Made by a program: the position numbers and the translations under genes
DNA from: Talinum fruticosum
Lineage: Eukaryota; Streptophyta; Magnoliopsida; Caryophyllales; Talinaceae
NCBI GenBank assembly: GCA_021018815.1
Contig: JAITYX010000005.1
Location: 10,400,001-10,464,000, forward strand
Reading direction: 5' to 3'
DNA: 64,000 bases
The notes under the pieces: model-generated
The model's database searches: none
What the model was told of the DNA's origin: nothing
The model's input: the letters and a program-made list of their open reading frames with translations, nothing else
In this document: piece by piece, positions 53,745 to 64,000 of the stretch
Position numbering within the stretch: position 1 is the first letter of the stretch
How the letters are laid out: the number at the start of each line of letters is the position of its first letter

Positions 53745-54235
53745 TGTACGAACCATGATCGCCTGGGGCTCGCCGAGCTTCCCCACTTGTGTCGGGTCTC
53801 CCTTTTTAAAGATTGATTTTGAAGATGGTTTTTGAAAGTCGATTTTGGAATGTGGGGATGAACCTTTTATTAAGATTTCTGATTTTTATTAAATTGAGTT
53901 GAAATGAATTGAATGAGATTGATTGGCAGCTTTATTAATTATTTTATTTTGATAATTATTTTCATAATTCACGAGAAATACTGAAAAATAGGAATTAGGG
54001 TTTCTATTTACGCCATGAGGCTCCAGTGGCCAAACCGGTGTGAAAACACTAGTTTGGACCCGAGCCCGACCTACTCGACCACTTGGTACGAGGCTCGGCC
54101 TCCGCCCTGGTTGGAAAATTTGAAATCTATTTTCCTATTTTTCGATCAAAAAATAGTTGAGATGAAATTCTAGAAGAAATAAAGTAAAGGAAGTCACCGA
54201 TCGGTTTTAGGAGAGAAAACTAACAAAAACAAAAT
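53745..54235 (-). mobile_element. Tat gypsy G3: 5' LTR, first part
   Basis: TGTACGAACCATG at 53745, then CTTCCCCACTTGTGTCGG, the GGTGTGAAAACAC block and the AAAACTAACAAAAACAAAAT block, at which C2 is inserted. The rest of this LTR should lie beyond C2, outside the window. A deletion within 54085-54100 removes part of the GC-rich segment seen in other copies. Confidence 0.85.
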
Positions 54236-55706
54236 TGAAGGTTTGCTCCTGGAGAGTCCGAGTCACTCTAGAGGGAGGTGAATAGGGTGATGATGAAATT
54301 CGATTGAGCTTAGAAACTTTTTCTTTGAAAAGGATAAACAGTTGAGTCCGAGTCTAGAATGGACTTAGAAATACGTGGAAACCCTCCCGAGGCGGAAAAC
54401 CACGGATAGTGCTAATCCAAGTACCAAGTCAAATCCACTGTTTTAAATCCTTAAAATACAACCGACTAACTCTACCAGAATTGCTCACTTAGACAATTCC
54501 TTATAATGTTTTCCTATAGTCGAAGTTCCCTTATCTCGATCTAGTACTTCCTAACAAAGATAACCTTTATAGTTAGGGACAACCGAGTTGAGATAACCCT
54601 TATAGCTCAGTCAAGGGACCTTACTCAGAAAGTAAGATAAGTATGTAACTGATTACAAGACTTTACAACTCGTAAAGTAATAATTACAAGCCGAGAGTTG
54701 TAAGTAGAAGATTGAGTGAGTAATGCACTAAGAGAATTAGACGAGTGTATTGATCAATGGTTTCAGCAATTTTCTCAAGTCTTGTGAAGTGGCTTCTATT
54801 TATAGATGACCAAACAGAATGACCATTGTGTCTTGGTTCCGAACAAAAGACTTTACTGGCCATTATAACGGCTCTTCTAAGTCACTCGAAAAGATCTGTT
54901 GGGATGTGAATGTTGTGCAACGGCTCTTGGCTCCAAAAGGTACTCCAGTCAACTGGTGATGTCTCGAAAAGCAAGGTGGAAACCACCGTTGAGCTTAGCC
55001 TTGGAGTTTTCTAGTTTTGGAAACAAACAATCCCGACACGGTGTTTAAGCCTATTCGTAAGTAGATAAAGCTTGTCTGCTAGTGATCGACAGACTAGAAG
55101 CTGGCTACTTTTGCATTTCAAAAATGAGATAACCTCGTTTGAATAACCTAAAAAGTATACCACTTTGGTTCTCAAAGTATAAAATGCTTTGGTCAAAAAT
55201 TAAGCACGGATAATAATTAAATTAAGATAATTAAGTGCATAATTATCTTAAGCCTAGAAGAGTGGAATTTTCCGAGTCTAATATTCAATATACTCAAATT
55301 CCATCGTAGTCAATCCTAAGGATGAGCAAGTTAGAAAGAATACAATCATCATAGTATAACAACTTGATTTGGACAAATAATTCTCTAACAATCAAACTGA
55401 CTTAGAAAAAGGAATTAACACTGTAATTCACTCTGCGTTGAGATATGCAATCGAACTCATAATAAAAGTGTTAGAGAAAATATTTGAACATGCGATAGTT
55501 CCGAGTGACGTCCGAGTGAGTCGAATCATCGAGTGTAGAAGATATATAATGATGTGATTTTTGAGTTAGTCGAAACGAATGAAAACTTAGATGAGAGTTT
55601 CTATAACACTCATAATGACTTGAAATCAAAACTTAGAAGTGATAAGATTTGTACTCGAATCTTCATGTGGTACTCGAATGACTTAGAGTTAGAATCCGAG
55701 TCTTCG
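54236..55706 (-). mobile_element. copia C2: 3' LTR
   Basis: TGAAGGTTTGC at 54236 to GAGTCTTCG at 55706 (1471 bp). The left flank AAAAT (54231-54235) is one half of the expected target duplication; the other is outside the window. A TATA-type box (CTATTTATAG on plus) is near 54796. Confidence 0.92.
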
Positions 55707-55724
55707 GTCTCCCTCTTTTGATGA
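55707..55724 (-). promoter_or_regulatory. C2 polypurine tract
   Basis: The minus strand reads CATCAAAAGAGGGAGAC directly before the sense LTR start. It primes plus-strand cDNA. C1 has CATCAAAAGGGGAGAT at 27060-27045. Confidence 0.8.
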
Positions 55725-56159
55725 AAGGCATTCCATACTCGGATAAAAACTTGTTAGTGCAAAACATGAGTTTTCATTCTCACTAAGTAGAACATATTAG
55801 AGCGAAGAGTAATTATTGAGAAATATTCTATAATGAAAAGGCATTGTAGATACTAGCATTACTCATCATAGTTATGTGGATAACACATTAGAAGAAATAG
55901 ATGAACATATTATATCGGAGCGAAAAATAATAATATGAGATATCCAACTCAAAAAGAAGTAACTCGAGAGATATGTCTATTTAGAATAGAAAATTCATTC
56001 ATTCATTAAAAAGAAACAAAGAGGGTGAGCTCCCCTAAACATAACAACATCAAATTTCTATATTTCTCCCCTTACATTTCATCAAAAACGAGGAAGAAAA
56101 ATAACAAAGAAGTACACTTGATGTTGGACAACAAAAAAAAAAGAAGAAAAATAGACTAA
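55725..56159 (-). mobile_element. C2 noncoding region before the 3' LTR
   Basis: AT-rich, without coding signal. Parallels C1 14671-15085 (CTCCCCTAAACA, ATTTCTCCCC and TTGATGT..GGACAA blocks). Confidence 0.65.
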
Positions 56160-57752
56160 GAGGGAAGGGCTTGCTGTCGAGAGATGAAGGGACGAGCAAT
56201 GCGCCGGCGCTGGTAAGATTGGGATAAAGTTGTTGATCGTGGCGGCGATAGCATAGGGATGTCGGGAAAAGGCTCCATTCTAGTCATCCGACCTAGTGCC
56301 ATATCATCTTCCGGCTCATCCTCCTAGAAGACAGTAGAGGGAGGTCCTTCCGACTTGACAACTATGGATCGACCAATGTCCGCAGCGTCTTCGACCCACT
56401 TAGATCATCATCCGAGCCGATTAGTTCCGATTCGGGGCTACAGACACCTTGTCCCTCGGCTTGAGCGGCCTCCTCTTCCTTCTCCTCTTCCTTGGCTTCT
56501 TCCTTCTCCTCCTCGGGTTGTACTGCCTCGGTAGCTTCTTCTTCTTCAACCTCAACCGAAGGAGATTTGGCTGAGCTGGAGGACTCCTTAGAAGTGTCTC
56601 GAACTTTCTAGGTCCCGGGCAGCCTTAGATCGGCATTCTTGGAGGAGTTGGACCCGCTCGTGCTGCTCACCGATGATGTCCTTCATCTCGATCAACGGAT
56701 CCTGATTTTCTCGGATCTGGACCGCCTGTCTTCCGGTTTATCATAAGACTCTTAAGTTTAGTTTTGAGAGAGCGGAGGGTGCTCCGAAGGTCTTCGGACA
56801 CGGAAGAAAGTTTTTCTACCAAAACGGTAAACGCAACTCGAGAGGTCGAAGAAGGTGGTTGAGAAGTAGATGGACCACCCGATGGAGGAGGGAGAGGTAA
56901 GGGAATCTGAGTCCGAGTGTGAGGGGGTGAAGGGGGCTTCAACTCAAACCCGTGGACCCGGACACCAGGTTTGATTTCCTAATATCCATAGCCCGAAGCT
57001 CCTTTCGCCTACCACTATGGCAGCCTTAGACACTCGTATTTGGATCCGAGGGGAGGGAACCTTGAACTGTTTAAAGACAATAGCCGGAAGGGCTCCGAAA
57101 GGGAATGGAGTAGATTTTTTGGATTAAGTCGCACGAAGCCATTTGCTCAAGAATGGTAGGGAAGAGGTCGACATCGTAACCCTCTAGAATGTCAAAAAGA
57201 ACTTTGAGAATTTTGGAGTTTGGATTCTCCTTACTAAAGTGATGAGAGAAGAAAGTTTTCATCAATAAAAACAAAGTAACCTAGCCTCGGTCTTCATCCG
57301 AGTCACCGAGAAGTTTTTGCGTGACTCGGGGACCTCATTAGGGTATTTCTCAAAGAACTCATCTCGTAATCTCCGTGAAGGGGATGGGATTGCAGTTCAA
57401 GAAGAGAGAAGAGATGTTGAAAAGTCCGTGAAGCGAGAGAGATTGATACGAACAACCTTGTCTTGAACTCGTGAGGTAATAACTCCCTCAAAGTAAGACA
57501 TGTTAAGAGTACAACTCGGCAACGAGTTCGGGAGAGATAAACTCATTGAAACAGAGAAAGTTGTGTACTCCAGGTGGTCTTTATGTGTTGCAACCACGAA
57601 AACGAAGTGTTTGGGAAGAATTTGTCATCCAACGTTAGATGTTGGGTGACGAAAACTTTAGAGGGGTTAGAGGTACCCTCTTGAGGAGTTTTGGTGCGGG
57701 GCTTCTTGGTAGCGGACCCTAGAAAATTTTGTGTAGAACCCCTTTTAGGCAT
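56160..57752 (-). pseudogene. C2 extra ORF downstream of pol
   Basis: ATG at 57752 (MPKRGSTQNFLGSATKKPRT), then DDKFFPNTSFSWLQHIKTTW, FSVSMSLSLPNSLPS, SYFEGVITSRVQDKVVRINL, FFSHHFSKENPNSKILKVL, FDILEGYDVDLFPTILEQMA and an APxxxPFTxx-type middle. Next are a coil (VEKLSSVSEDLRSTLRSLKT, 56838 on), then EQHERVQLLQE and a Glu-rich tail (56560-56455). The basic N-terminus, conserved middle, coiled part and acidic tail are shared with C1. The function is not recognised. Frameshifts split it into at least five frames. Confidence 0.7.
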
Positions 57753-58264
57753 GGTGAGGATTTTTGAAGAGAAATTAAATGAACTCTAGAGAGAGAGAAA
57801 GAGAGAGAATGCTTAGAGAGTAAGAAGGCAGTGAGTAAAGTAGCGAAATGAAGGTAAAGAGGTGCTATATTTAGCAAAAAGAAATGACCTTCAGCCTTCG
57901 GTCCGGCTCGAAGCTCCAACGGCCGTCTCACACGAGTGTGACATTTCGCTCTCCAACATTAGAATTCTAGCGGCTTTCCTTCAACGGCTAGTTTTCTCGA
58001 TCGATGCGCACGGTAGAAAGAGAGAGAAGAAAGACTTTAAAAAATATTTATGAAATTCTACATTTATCTAGAGATGATTTCAAAAGTTTTATGTCCATTT
58101 TGCTCAAAAACCGAGTCCGACTTAGTATGGTTTTTGAGTGACTCGGAACACTCGGAGACCTAATAACTCATAGCTCGGTTTCACTTGATCCACTGAACCA
58201 TTTGTTATTAAGACAAAAGAAAAAATATAACACATAATCATGAAAAAAAATTCACTTATAAAAT

Positions 58265-58760
58265 CACATAATCATGCATTAATCATTCCAACCTCATTCC
58301 TAATAAAACAAAACTGATCCTCACTAAGTGGCTTAGTGAAAATATCAACTAACCGAAATTTCGTAGGAATGAATTTAAGTTCGATATCACCTTTCTCTCG
58401 GAAAATGATAGTTGTCCTCAATATGCTTTGTCTTTGAGTGCTTGAACTGGATTCTTAGTCATGTTGATTGCACTTTGATTATGACACTTGATTGGGATAG
58501 ATTTGAATGTGAGTCCAAGATCCTTCAAGAGTCGCTTGATTCACAAAATCTAAGCACAACGAGCTCCAGTTCTAATGTACTCAGCTTCAACAGTTGATAG
58601 AGCCACTGAGTTCTGTTTCTTTGAGTGCCAAGATATAAGGGATTGACCCAGAAATTGGCATGCTCCTGATGTGCTTTTTCTATCAACCTTGTAACCAAGC
58701 ATAGTCAACATTTGAGTATCCAGGTGAGGGTAAGTTACGAGTCTCTTGAAAATCATAGAC
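58265..58760 (-). pseudogene. C2 pol: RNase H
   Basis: Minus strand: worn DADYAG (58750), DRKSTSGACQFLGQSLISWH, SKKQNSVALSTVEAEYI (58650-58580), then beyond frame changes CHNQSAI-like (58480), HTKHIEDNYHFL-like (58410) and SLSEDQF with RNEVGM near 58330-58285. The catalytic-core motif STVEAEY is clear. Same order as C1. Confidence 0.85.
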
Positions 58761-59860
58761 CAAGATTCCGAGTCCCTATAAGATATATGAAAATTCTCTT
58801 CACCGCAGTGAGATATGATTCTTTTGGATTAGCTTGAAATCTTGCACATAGACATACACTAAACATGATGTCGGGCCTACTAGATGTGAGATATAGCAGA
58901 GATCCAATCATACCTCTATAAAGTTTATGATCTACAACTTTACCTTTTTCATCCGAGTCCAGTTTCATACTGCTACTCATAGGTGTGGTTGCATGTTTCA
59001 TATCTTAAAGCTTGTACTTCTTCAATAACTCCTTGGTATACTTAGATTGATGGACATAGCTTCCATCTTTGTCTTATTTGATTTGTAGACCAAGAAAGAA
59101 GTTGAGTTCTCCCATCATACTCATTTGGAACTCTTGTCTCATCAACTCGTAAAACTCTCGATAGAGATTTTCATTAGTAGCTCCAAAAATAATATCATCA
59201 ACATAGATCCGAGCAATAAGGAAATCTTTCCCCTTGGTTTTTATAAAAAGAGTTTTGTCAATGTGATCTCTTTTGAAATCATTTTCAACCAAGAAACAAT
59301 TTCGATCTTTCATACTAAGCTTTGGGAGCTTATTTAAGACCATATAAAGCCTTTTGCAGTTTGAAAACATGATTTAGAAATTTTGAGTTTTCAAATCCAA
59401 GGGGTTGCTCGACATAGACTTCCTCTTGAATGAAACCATTCGAAACGCACATTTAGCATCCATTTGATACAATTTAATATTCATGCTTGATACAAATGCC
59501 AATAGGATTCCGATTGCTTCGATCTTACCAAGCTGGTGTAAAGGTTTCCCCATAATCAATCCCTTCTTCTTGATTGTATCCTTCAGCCACAAGTCTAGCC
59601 TTACTTCGACTACCAACCCATCCTCATCCAGTTTGTTTTTGAAAACCCATTTGGTTCCTATAACATGATGGTCGGAAGGTCGTTTGGCCAAAGTCCCGAC
59701 TTGGTTTCTTTCAAATTGATTAAGCTCCTCTTGCGTGGCCTCTACCCATTCAGGTTTATTTAGGGCCTCTAGTGCATTTCTGAGTTCGGTTAATGATATG
59801 AATACAATGAATGCACATAGATTTTGCAAAGAAGAACGAGTTCTTACCCCACTATTAATG
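58761..59860 (-). pseudogene. C2 pol: copia reverse transcriptase
   Basis: Minus strand from 59829: NALEALNKPEWVEATQEELN, KWVFKNKLDEDGLVVEVRLD, EAIGILLAFVSSMNIKLYQM, DAKCAFRM (frame lost), QPLDLKT, KGKDFLIARIYVDDIIFGAT (YVDD intact, near 59200), NENLYREF, LMRQEFQMSMMGELNFFLGL, then SSMKLDSDEKGKVVDHKLYR, GMIGSLLYLTSSRPDI and FQANPKESYLTAVKRI. A stop replaces part of QIKQDKDG near 59077. Less intact than C1 overall. Confidence 0.93.
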
Positions 59861-61054
59861 TGAGATAAAATGTTCTAGAGTGGGTGACTCGAAGCATATT
59901 TGAATGCTCTACCTGTTCTCCGGTTCACCGAGTTTGTTGGTTGAATTGGCTGATCTTTAGTGGTTTGAGCTTGCAGAGTCTCCTCATTCGCTTGTCCTTC
60001 AGACATTCCGAGCTGGCTCTTGAGCTGGTTCGGTCTAAGTCACGATGTTCTAAGTCGCCTCATTTTGAGTTGCTTTCTTCGACTCTTTTGAGCTCGGTTT
60101 CAGCAAGATCATCTTCATCTCGACAGAGTTTCGGATCCGAGAAGGTTGATTCACTGGTTCTTCCCTGATCTATCTTATCAAACACAACGTGGAACTTTTG
60201 TTAAAGACACGATAAGCTTTCTCTGTGAGATGAGTAACCCGTAAATATACCTTCATCCGACCTAGCATCAAACTTGGTCGGTAATCCTTACCATTGTTGT
60301 GAACAAAGCACTTACATCCAAAGGGTATGAAATATGAGATGTTGGGCTTCTTTACCTTGTAAAGCTCGTAGGGAGTTTTCTTCAAGATGGGTCTAATGAG
60401 GCATCTATTGAGTATGTAGTTTGCTATGTTGATCGCTCTCAGCCCGTAAATAGTAAGGTAGATTATTTTCAATCATCATCATCCTTCCTATTTCTTCAAG
60501 AGTTCGGTTCTTTCTCTCCACTTCTCCATTTTATTGAGGAGTTCTGGGTGCTAAGAAGTTGTGAGAGATACCGTTCTTATCACGGAACTCTGCAAATTCC
60601 GAGTAGTCGAACTCCCTTCCATGGTCGGTTCGAATTCTTCTAATCTGAGTCCGAGACTCCACTTGAATTTTCCTGTAGAGCTTACTCGAACTCTTTGAAT
60701 GCTTCATTCTTGTTCTTAAGAAAACAAACCCGGGTAAATCGTGAAAAATCATCAACAATGACAAGTACATATGATTTACCTCGGAGGCTTTCCACAGAGA
60801 TTTCACCACATAAATCCATATGAAGGAATTCAAGCACTTTGGATGTGGAAACAATTTTGAGAGGTTTGAAAGATGATCTGACTTGTTTCCCTTTTGTGCA
60901 TGCTTCACAGATTTTATCTTTCTTAAATGCACAGTTAGGTAAGACCCTAACTAAACCATGAGATGCAAGCTTTTTGATAGTATGCATGCTAACATCACCT
61001 AGTCTATGATGCCATGTCCAAGAATCATCATGCAATGATGCTTTTAAACATCAC
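59861..61054 (-). pseudogene. C2 pol: integrase
   Basis: Minus strand from 61035: HDDSWTWHHRLGDVSMHTIK (zinc His pair), CAFKKDKICEACTKGKQ (Cys pair), LEFLHMDLCGEISVE (first Asp), LVIVDDFSRFTRVCF, IRRIRTDHGREFDYSEFAEF (second Asp, near 60630), NGEVERKNRT (Glu, near 60520), TPYELYKVKKPNISYFIPFG. Then an acidic hinge (60170-59960) and NRRTGRAFKYASSH near 59920. Catalytic triad present, frame broken. Confidence 0.9.
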
Positions 61055-62722
61055 CTAGACCTGAGTCCGTGTCTCTCTTCTTTTATAAATAGGTGGAGAA
61101 GTTTTCTCCTGTAAACCGGTCCGGGCTCAGTCCTCCTATTATTCTTATGAATGGGACCATGCTCAACTTTCCCGAACTTCACTGTTCTAGAATCCTTTTT
61201 AAAAGATTTGAGTAGGAATTAGATTCCTCCTCTTCGTTAAAACCAAGTCCTTCTTACCTGAAGGAGACACAGTGAGAGCCTAAGAGCATATCAAGGTTTT
61301 TTGACCTTGAGTAAACTTCAAAACAAGCTCTTGAGACTCATTGAGCTTTCTTTTCGGACGCTCATTTTCTCTTTCGAGTGACTCAAACTCAGTCTCATTA
61401 TCTTGAGTACTAAGCTTGAGTTCTTTCATAGTTAGACTCAGCTTTTCCAATTTATTTTTCAAACAATTGCTCTCGAAATAAGAGACACAAGTTGTTATTT
61501 AAACCGAGAAGAATCGGAATTTGACTTTTCTTCCAAAGTGTAAATATATTTAGCTAAATCAACTTTGGAGAACTTGAGAAAGTATTCAATTACCTCTTGA
61601 GGACTTGTCTCCTTAGTGTCCGTGTTGTCGGCATCCGACTCGGACTCGCTTTTGAGTTTGTTACTCGCCATTAGACATTTTGAATCATCGAATCATTATC
61701 TTCTTCAGGTGAGTCGTCATCGCTCCATGTGGCTATCATAGCCTTCTTCTTCTTTCTGTCCTTCTTTCTCTTCGGACAGTCCTTGACTATGTGATTTTTG
61801 TTGCCACATTCAAAACAACTAGAGTTCTTAGTTAAAGATAACTTTGAAGGGGAAGAATATTTACCTTTTCTCGTCCTTCTTATCCTTCTCATAGAATTCT
61901 TCCTTTGGCCTCTTTTCCTACTTCTTATGCTTCATCATTCTTTTAAAGCCTCGGGCAATGAGTGCCATTGGATCCTCTTCGAGTTAGAGGAACTCGGACT
62001 TTCCTCTCTACTTTCCGAATCCTTTAGCGCAATGTTCCTTTTGGTGCCGACTTCGGCATCCTCTTCTTCCAGGTGAATCTCATGCGCAAGCAGCCTTCCC
62101 AATCGGCTCGTCCGGCTTTAGTTGAGAGAGGTTCCGAGCTTCCTTGATGGCTGTCACCTTGGGACCCTATCTCCTCTTTGGTAGACTTCTCATAATTTTT
62201 CAACACATTTCTTCGTGAGAAATTTTTCTACCCGGAGATTTGAGATTGTTTGTAATCTCGGTGAAGCGAATAAACATCCGAGTGATGTTTTCATTTGGCT
62301 CCATCTTGAATAGCTCATATTTGTGAAGATACTCGGCTTATCTTTGCCTGTTTCACTTGGCTTGTACCTTCGTATGTGTTGACAAGAGCGTCCTAGACAC
62401 CTTTGGCCGTGTCGCAGGCCGACACTTTGTTGTACTCTTCGAGCCGATAGCGCACATCGGAATGTTCATTGCTTTGAAGTTCTTTCTGGACTTTTCCGAC
62501 TCTTCATTGGTGTACTCGAATTTTTCTTTAGGCACGGATCTTGTTTCTTCCATCTTCATTGGGATATAGTTGCCTTCTTGGATGATGTTTAAGACATCTT
62601 CATCATTGTCCAACAAAAAGCACTCCATCGGTTTCTTCCAAGTGCACCAAGTTTGATCCTTTAAACTTTGGTGGTCCGGTGGAAGATCTTCCTTCATCGA
62701 ACTCTCCAATGCTTTGAGCCAT
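61055..62722 (-). pseudogene. C2 gag, joined to integrase by loss of protease
   Basis: ATG at 62722 (matching C1 25406) followed by a one-base shift; then MKEDLPPDHQSLKD, MECFLLDNDEDVLNIIQEGN, a capsid-like middle, and a zinc knuckle CFECGNKNHIVKDC near 61815 that is intact (C-x2-C-x4-H-x4-C). Next come an acidic part, a coil (ENERPKRKLNESQELVLKF, 61380 on) and a basic linker. Near 61054 the sequence passes directly into integrase: the segment corresponding to C1 20316-20845, which holds the protease DSG, is gone. T2 is absent, giving the empty site. Confidence 0.85.
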
Positions 62723-62767
62723 CTAATCTTTAGGCCTTTGGATTGTTAGATCCTTCTTAAAAGGCTA

Positions 62768-62779
62768 GGCTCGATACCA
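62768..62779 (-). promoter_or_regulatory. C2 primer-binding site
   Basis: The minus strand reads TGGTATCGAGCC, the same one-base-short form of the initiator tRNA-Met site as in C1, two bases inside the LTR edge. Confidence 0.85.
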
Positions 62780-62781
62780 AT

Positions 62782-64000
62782 TGAAGGTTTGCTCCCGGAG
62801 AGTCTAAGTCACCCTAGAAAAGGCGTGAATAGGGTGATAATGAAATTTGATTGAACTTAGAAACTTTTTCTTTGAAAAGATAAACAGACTTAGTCTCGAG
62901 TCTAAAATGGACTCGAAATATAAACACTTAGAAATACGTGAAAACCCTCTTGGGTCGGAAAACCACGGACGGTGCTAATCCAAGTACCAAGTCAAATCCA
63001 CTATTTTGAATCCTCAAAATACAACGGCCGACTCTCCCGAATTACTCCCTTAGACAATTCCTTACAATGTTTTCCTAGACTCGGTTCCCTTATCCGATCT
63101 AGTACTTCCTAACTGAGATATCCTTTATAGTTAGGGACAACCGAGCTGAGATAACCCTTACAACTCAGTCAAGGGACCTTACTCGAAAGTAAGAAAAGTA
63201 TGTAACCGATTACAAGACTTTACAGCTTAGAAAGTAATAATTACAAGTCGGGAGTTGTAAGTAGAAGATTGAGTGAGTAATGCATTAAGAGAATTAGACG
63301 AGTGTATTGATCAATGGTTTCAGCAATTTTCAAGTCTTGTGAAGTGGCTTCTATTTATAGATGACCAAGCGGAATGACCGTTGTGTCTTGGTTCTGAATG
63401 GAAGACTTTTACTAGTCGTTGTAACGGCTCTTCCGAGTCACTCGTAAAAGATCCATTGGGATGTGAACGTTGTGCAACGGCTCTTGGCTCCAAAAGGTAC
63501 TCCAGTCAACTGGTGATGTCCGAAAAGCAAGGTGGAAACCACCGTTGAGCTTAGCCTTGGAGTTTTCCAGCTTTGGAAACAAACAATCCCGACACGGTGT
63601 CCGAGCCCTATTCGAAGTAGATAAAGCTTGTCTCGCTAGTGATCGACAACTAGAAGCCGGCTACTTTTGCATTTCAAAAATGAGATAACCTCGTTTGAAT
63701 AACCTACAAAAGTAAACCACTTTGGTTCTCAAAGTATAAAATACTTTGGTCCAAAATTAAGCACAAATAATAATTAAATTAAGATAATTAAGTGCATAAT
63801 TATCTTAGGCTTATAAGAGTGGAATTTTCCGAGTCTAATATTCAATATACTCAAATTCCATCGTAGTCAATCCTAAGGATGATCAAGTTAGAAAGAATAG
63901 AATCATCAGAGTATAACAACTTGATCCGGACAAATAATTCTCAAACAATCAGACTTAGAAAAAGGAATTAACACTCGTAATTCACTTTGCGTTGAGATAT
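62782..64000 (-). mobile_element. copia C2: 5' LTR, cut by window end
   Basis: From TGAAGGTTTGC at 62782, collinear with 54236-55706 and with the solo LTR at 2107 to the window end; about 250 bases should be missing. A TATA box (TATAAATAG on minus, 63359-63351) would drive C2 transcription toward lower coordinates. Confidence 0.92.

Overview
This window is plant nuclear DNA made almost wholly of decayed, nested LTR retrotransposons. No host gene, rRNA, tRNA or bacterial-type operon is visible. The evidence for a flowering plant is Ty3/gypsy pol with two RNase H domains (the Tat lineage), Ty1/copia pol with an initiator-tRNA-Met-like primer site, an Athila-type block after pol, and long LTRs with TGTAACRCCCC...GTTACA ends. 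The species cannot be named from the sequence. All reading frames are broken, and most of the long open frames seen are chance frames.

Layout. I use G0-G3 for the Tat gypsy copies, C1-C2 for the copia copies and T1-T3 for the solo LTRs with TGTAACRCCCC ends. Positions 1-1305 hold an Athila-like relic and a copia LTR piece. G0 (minus strand) has its 3' LTR split into 1306-3795 and 34446-34923, because G1 (plus strand, 3796 to about 34445) sits inside it. G1 carries a broken pol (4860-14410) interrupted by T1 (5251-8452), a solo Tat LTR (10254-12254, TSD CCTGG) and a solo copia LTR (13000-14302). It is then interrupted by the large copia copy C1 (14560-27173), itself holding T2 (21940-24819, TSD TGAGC). 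G1 resumes at 27174 and ends with a 3' LTR at 32541-34445. G0 internal sequence (34924-36524) is cut by G2 (minus; LTR 36525-38531, interior 38532-45300). G2 is cut by G3 (minus; LTR 45301-47198, much reduced interior holding T3 at 49262-53144, primer site and 5' LTR from 53745). G3 is cut by C2 (54236 to beyond 64000).

The most interesting content is in the Tat copies. Between the end of pol and the 3' LTR they carry two genes on the strand opposite to pol. The first (aORF1) has six exons whose splice sites match between G1 and G2, and it encodes a plant-mobile-domain-like protein. The second (aORF2) has a motif resembling DUF7745-type proteins. Each gene has a TATA box about 100-145 bases before its ATG, conserved between copies. 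Pol and the two antisense genes converge on a spacer of about 0.5 kb. Because the introns lie on the antisense strand, they would not be spliced from the genomic sense RNA and so can pass through reverse transcription.

The copia copies have gag, protease, integrase, reverse transcriptase and RNase H in the usual copia order, followed by an extra ORF in the SIRE/Maximus style. Repeated copies also reveal one-base differences that keep producing the word TCG, which may be a long-read artefact at methylated sites and may account for some frameshifts.
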